From positions 8,318 to 14,751 of the forward strand of contig JAJBVW010000048.1 of the NCBI GenBank assembly GCA_020866945.1: a stretch of 6,434 nt of DNA. Direction: 5' to 3'. Made by a program: the position numbers and the translations under genes. This DNA comes from Oscillospiraceae bacterium (GTDB lineage Bacteria; Bacillota; Clostridia; Oscillospirales; Oscillospiraceae). Shown one piece after another: positions 5,976 through 6,434 of the stretch (position 1 is its first letter; the number at the start of each line of letters is the position of its first letter). The notes under the pieces are model-generated. The model saw nothing but the letters and a program-made list of their open reading frames with translations, was not told the DNA's origin and did not search any database.

Positions 5976-5992
5976 CTTGCAGTTCCTTGCAG
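5976..5992. repeat. Tandem 7-bp direct repeat with 10-bp period in the cdaA leader
   Basis: CTTGCAG occurs at 5976-5982 and again at 5986-5992 on the plus strand, one helical turn apart, about 25-40 bp upstream of the cdaA start codon. It could be a regulator site or chance; nothing else supports a binding protein. Confidence 0.4.
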
Positions 5993-6016
5993 ACAAAGGC
6001 AAAAATATTCTTTGTC
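5992..6016. repeat. Inverted repeat at the 5' end of the predicted cdaA transcript
   Basis: GACAAAG (5992-5998) and CTTTGTC (6010-6016) form a perfect 7-bp inverted repeat with an 11-nt AT-rich loop. Given a start of transcription near 6018, the RNA would begin almost at once with this hairpin. It could protect the 5' end of the mRNA or act as an operator just downstream of the promoter. Confidence 0.5.
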
Positions 6017-6024
6017 AATATACT

Positions 6025-6053
6025 ATTATAGCTCAATCGGGCCAATATATCAA
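6025..6053 (-). promoter_or_regulatory. Predicted sigma-A-type promoter of the cdaA operon
   Basis: Reading the minus strand, TTGATA (6053-6048) and TATAAT (6030-6025) are separated by exactly 17 bp: five of six matches to the -35 and a perfect -10. It lies in the only sizeable gap of the window and points at cdaA, about 72 bp from its start codon. Transcription would begin near 6018, giving a leader of about 65 nt. I see no other comparably good promoter in this gap, so it may serve all nine downstream genes. Confidence 0.8.
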
Positions 6054-6085
6054 CAGATTTTTCTCTGCAAAACATCCCTCCATTC

Positions 6086-6111
6086 GGGGAGAGGAAGAAA
6101 ATTCTCTCCCC
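6086..6111 (-). terminator. Possible terminator hairpin after the aminotransferase gene
   Basis: GGGGAGAG (6086-6093) and CTCTCCCC (6104-6111) form a perfect 8-bp GC-rich inverted repeat with a 10-nt loop, 13 bp after the aminotransferase stop. On the minus strand it is not followed directly by a T run; only a TTTT occurs roughly a dozen bases later. It is therefore a weak or factor-dependent terminator, or a 3'-end stabilising hairpin. Confidence 0.5.
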
Positions 6112-6124
6112 TGACTTTTACGAT

Positions 6125-6434
6125 TCAGACGGCCAGGGAAAGCACCTGTTCCGCCGCGTAGCGAACCTCTGAGAACGTATTGAAGGGCGAAAAGCTGAAG
6201 CGCACCGTCCCCGCCCGAAGCGTCCCCGCTGTTTGATGTGCAAGGGGAGCGCAGTGAAGCCCCGCTCGAACAGCGATTCCCCATGCTGCGAGGCGTTCGG
6301 CAGCCTCCTCGCAGTCAACTCCTTCGATTTGGAGAGATATGACTCCCGCCTGACAGGATGGGTCTGCGGCCCGGAACAACCGGATTTTATCAGAGCCGGA
6401 AAGTATATCGCAAAATGCTGCCGCCAACTCCCGC
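6125..6434 (-). CDS. Class V aminotransferase / cysteine desulfurase-like protein, C-terminal part
   Basis: The last 102 residues of a PLP-dependent enzyme; the PLP-lysine and most of the fold lie beyond the right edge. The fragment matches the C-terminal small domain of the SufS/CsdB-like desulfurase family: VISLQIEGVDCEEAAERLAAWGIAVRAG, then the active-site loop RAGLHCAPLAH with its Cys at 6251-6253, then GTVRFSFSPFNTFSEV. In desulfurases this Cys takes sulfur from cysteine as a persulfide. The RAGLHCAPLAH...GT...GTVRFS pattern fits the family often annotated as cysteine desulfurase family protein in Clostridia, distinct from housekeeping IscS. Substrate is not settled by the fragment, and selenocysteine lyase-like activity cannot be excluded. 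It is separated from cdaA by 171 bp with a hairpin and promoter, so it belongs to another transcription unit. Confidence 0.9.
   Translation of the reverse strand, partial: RELAAAFCDILSGSDKIRLFRAADPSCQAGVISLQIEGVDCEEAAERLAAWGIAVRAGLHCAPLAHQTAGTLRAGTVRFSFSPFNTFSEVRYAAEQVLSLAV

Noticed and set aside
5990..6018. Second possible promoter with a perfect TTGACA at 6018-6013
   Set aside because: At 16-18 bp downstream the -10 region reads like TGTCTG, which is poor. The TTGACA overlaps the inverted repeat and is probably incidental.
5954..6018. c-di-AMP (ydaO-type) riboswitch in the cdaA leader
   Set aside because: The leader is only about 65 nt and lacks the conserved elements and size of that riboswitch.

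Overview
The window looks like chromosomal core DNA from a Gram-positive anaerobe of the Clostridia, most likely the Oscillospiraceae (Flavonifractor/Oscillibacter-like). This rests on gene content (CdaA/CdaR, RemA, a YicC-RemA-Gmk block, a DUF5685 protein beside a small J-domain protein), strong Shine-Dalgarno sites and moderately GC-rich codon use. Taxonomy is inferred from protein character, not from a marker search. All supported genes lie on the minus strand. I see no RNA gene, insertion sequence, phage gene or CRISPR array.

From right to left, in the direction of transcription: the C-terminal end of a class V aminotransferase (cysteine desulfurase-like) runs in from the right edge and stops at 6125. 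A 171-bp gap follows. It holds an inverted repeat that may end the aminotransferase transcript, a near-consensus sigma-A-type promoter (TTGATA, 17 bp, TATAAT) and a leader with an inverted repeat and a 10-bp-period direct repeat. Then come nine genes with almost no space between them: cdaA (diadenylate cyclase), cdaR (YbbR-domain regulator), an RseC/MucC-like membrane protein, a DUF5685 protein, a J-domain protein with a Cys-rich tail, a small multi-pass membrane protein, a YicC-family endoribonuclease, remA, and the N-terminal part of gmk, which leaves the window at base 1. The largest gap is 15 nt and five of the eight junctions overlap, three of them as ATGA stop/start fusions, so one polycistronic transcript is likely.

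The known functions are c-di-AMP synthesis and its control (cdaA, cdaR), RNA turnover (yicC), DNA-binding control of matrix and osmotic genes (remA; role known from Bacillus) and GMP phosphorylation (gmk). Between them sit three proteins with no settled role (DUF5685, J-domain/Cys-tail, small membrane protein) and an RseC-like redox-type membrane protein.

The points most worth a second look are aspartate motifs in the DUF5685 protein that resemble squalene/phytoene synthases, loss of the catalytic Asp of the J-domain HPD motif (HPA here), the Cys cluster at the end of that protein, and the joining of the c-di-AMP genes to the yicC-remA-gmk block with no glmM.
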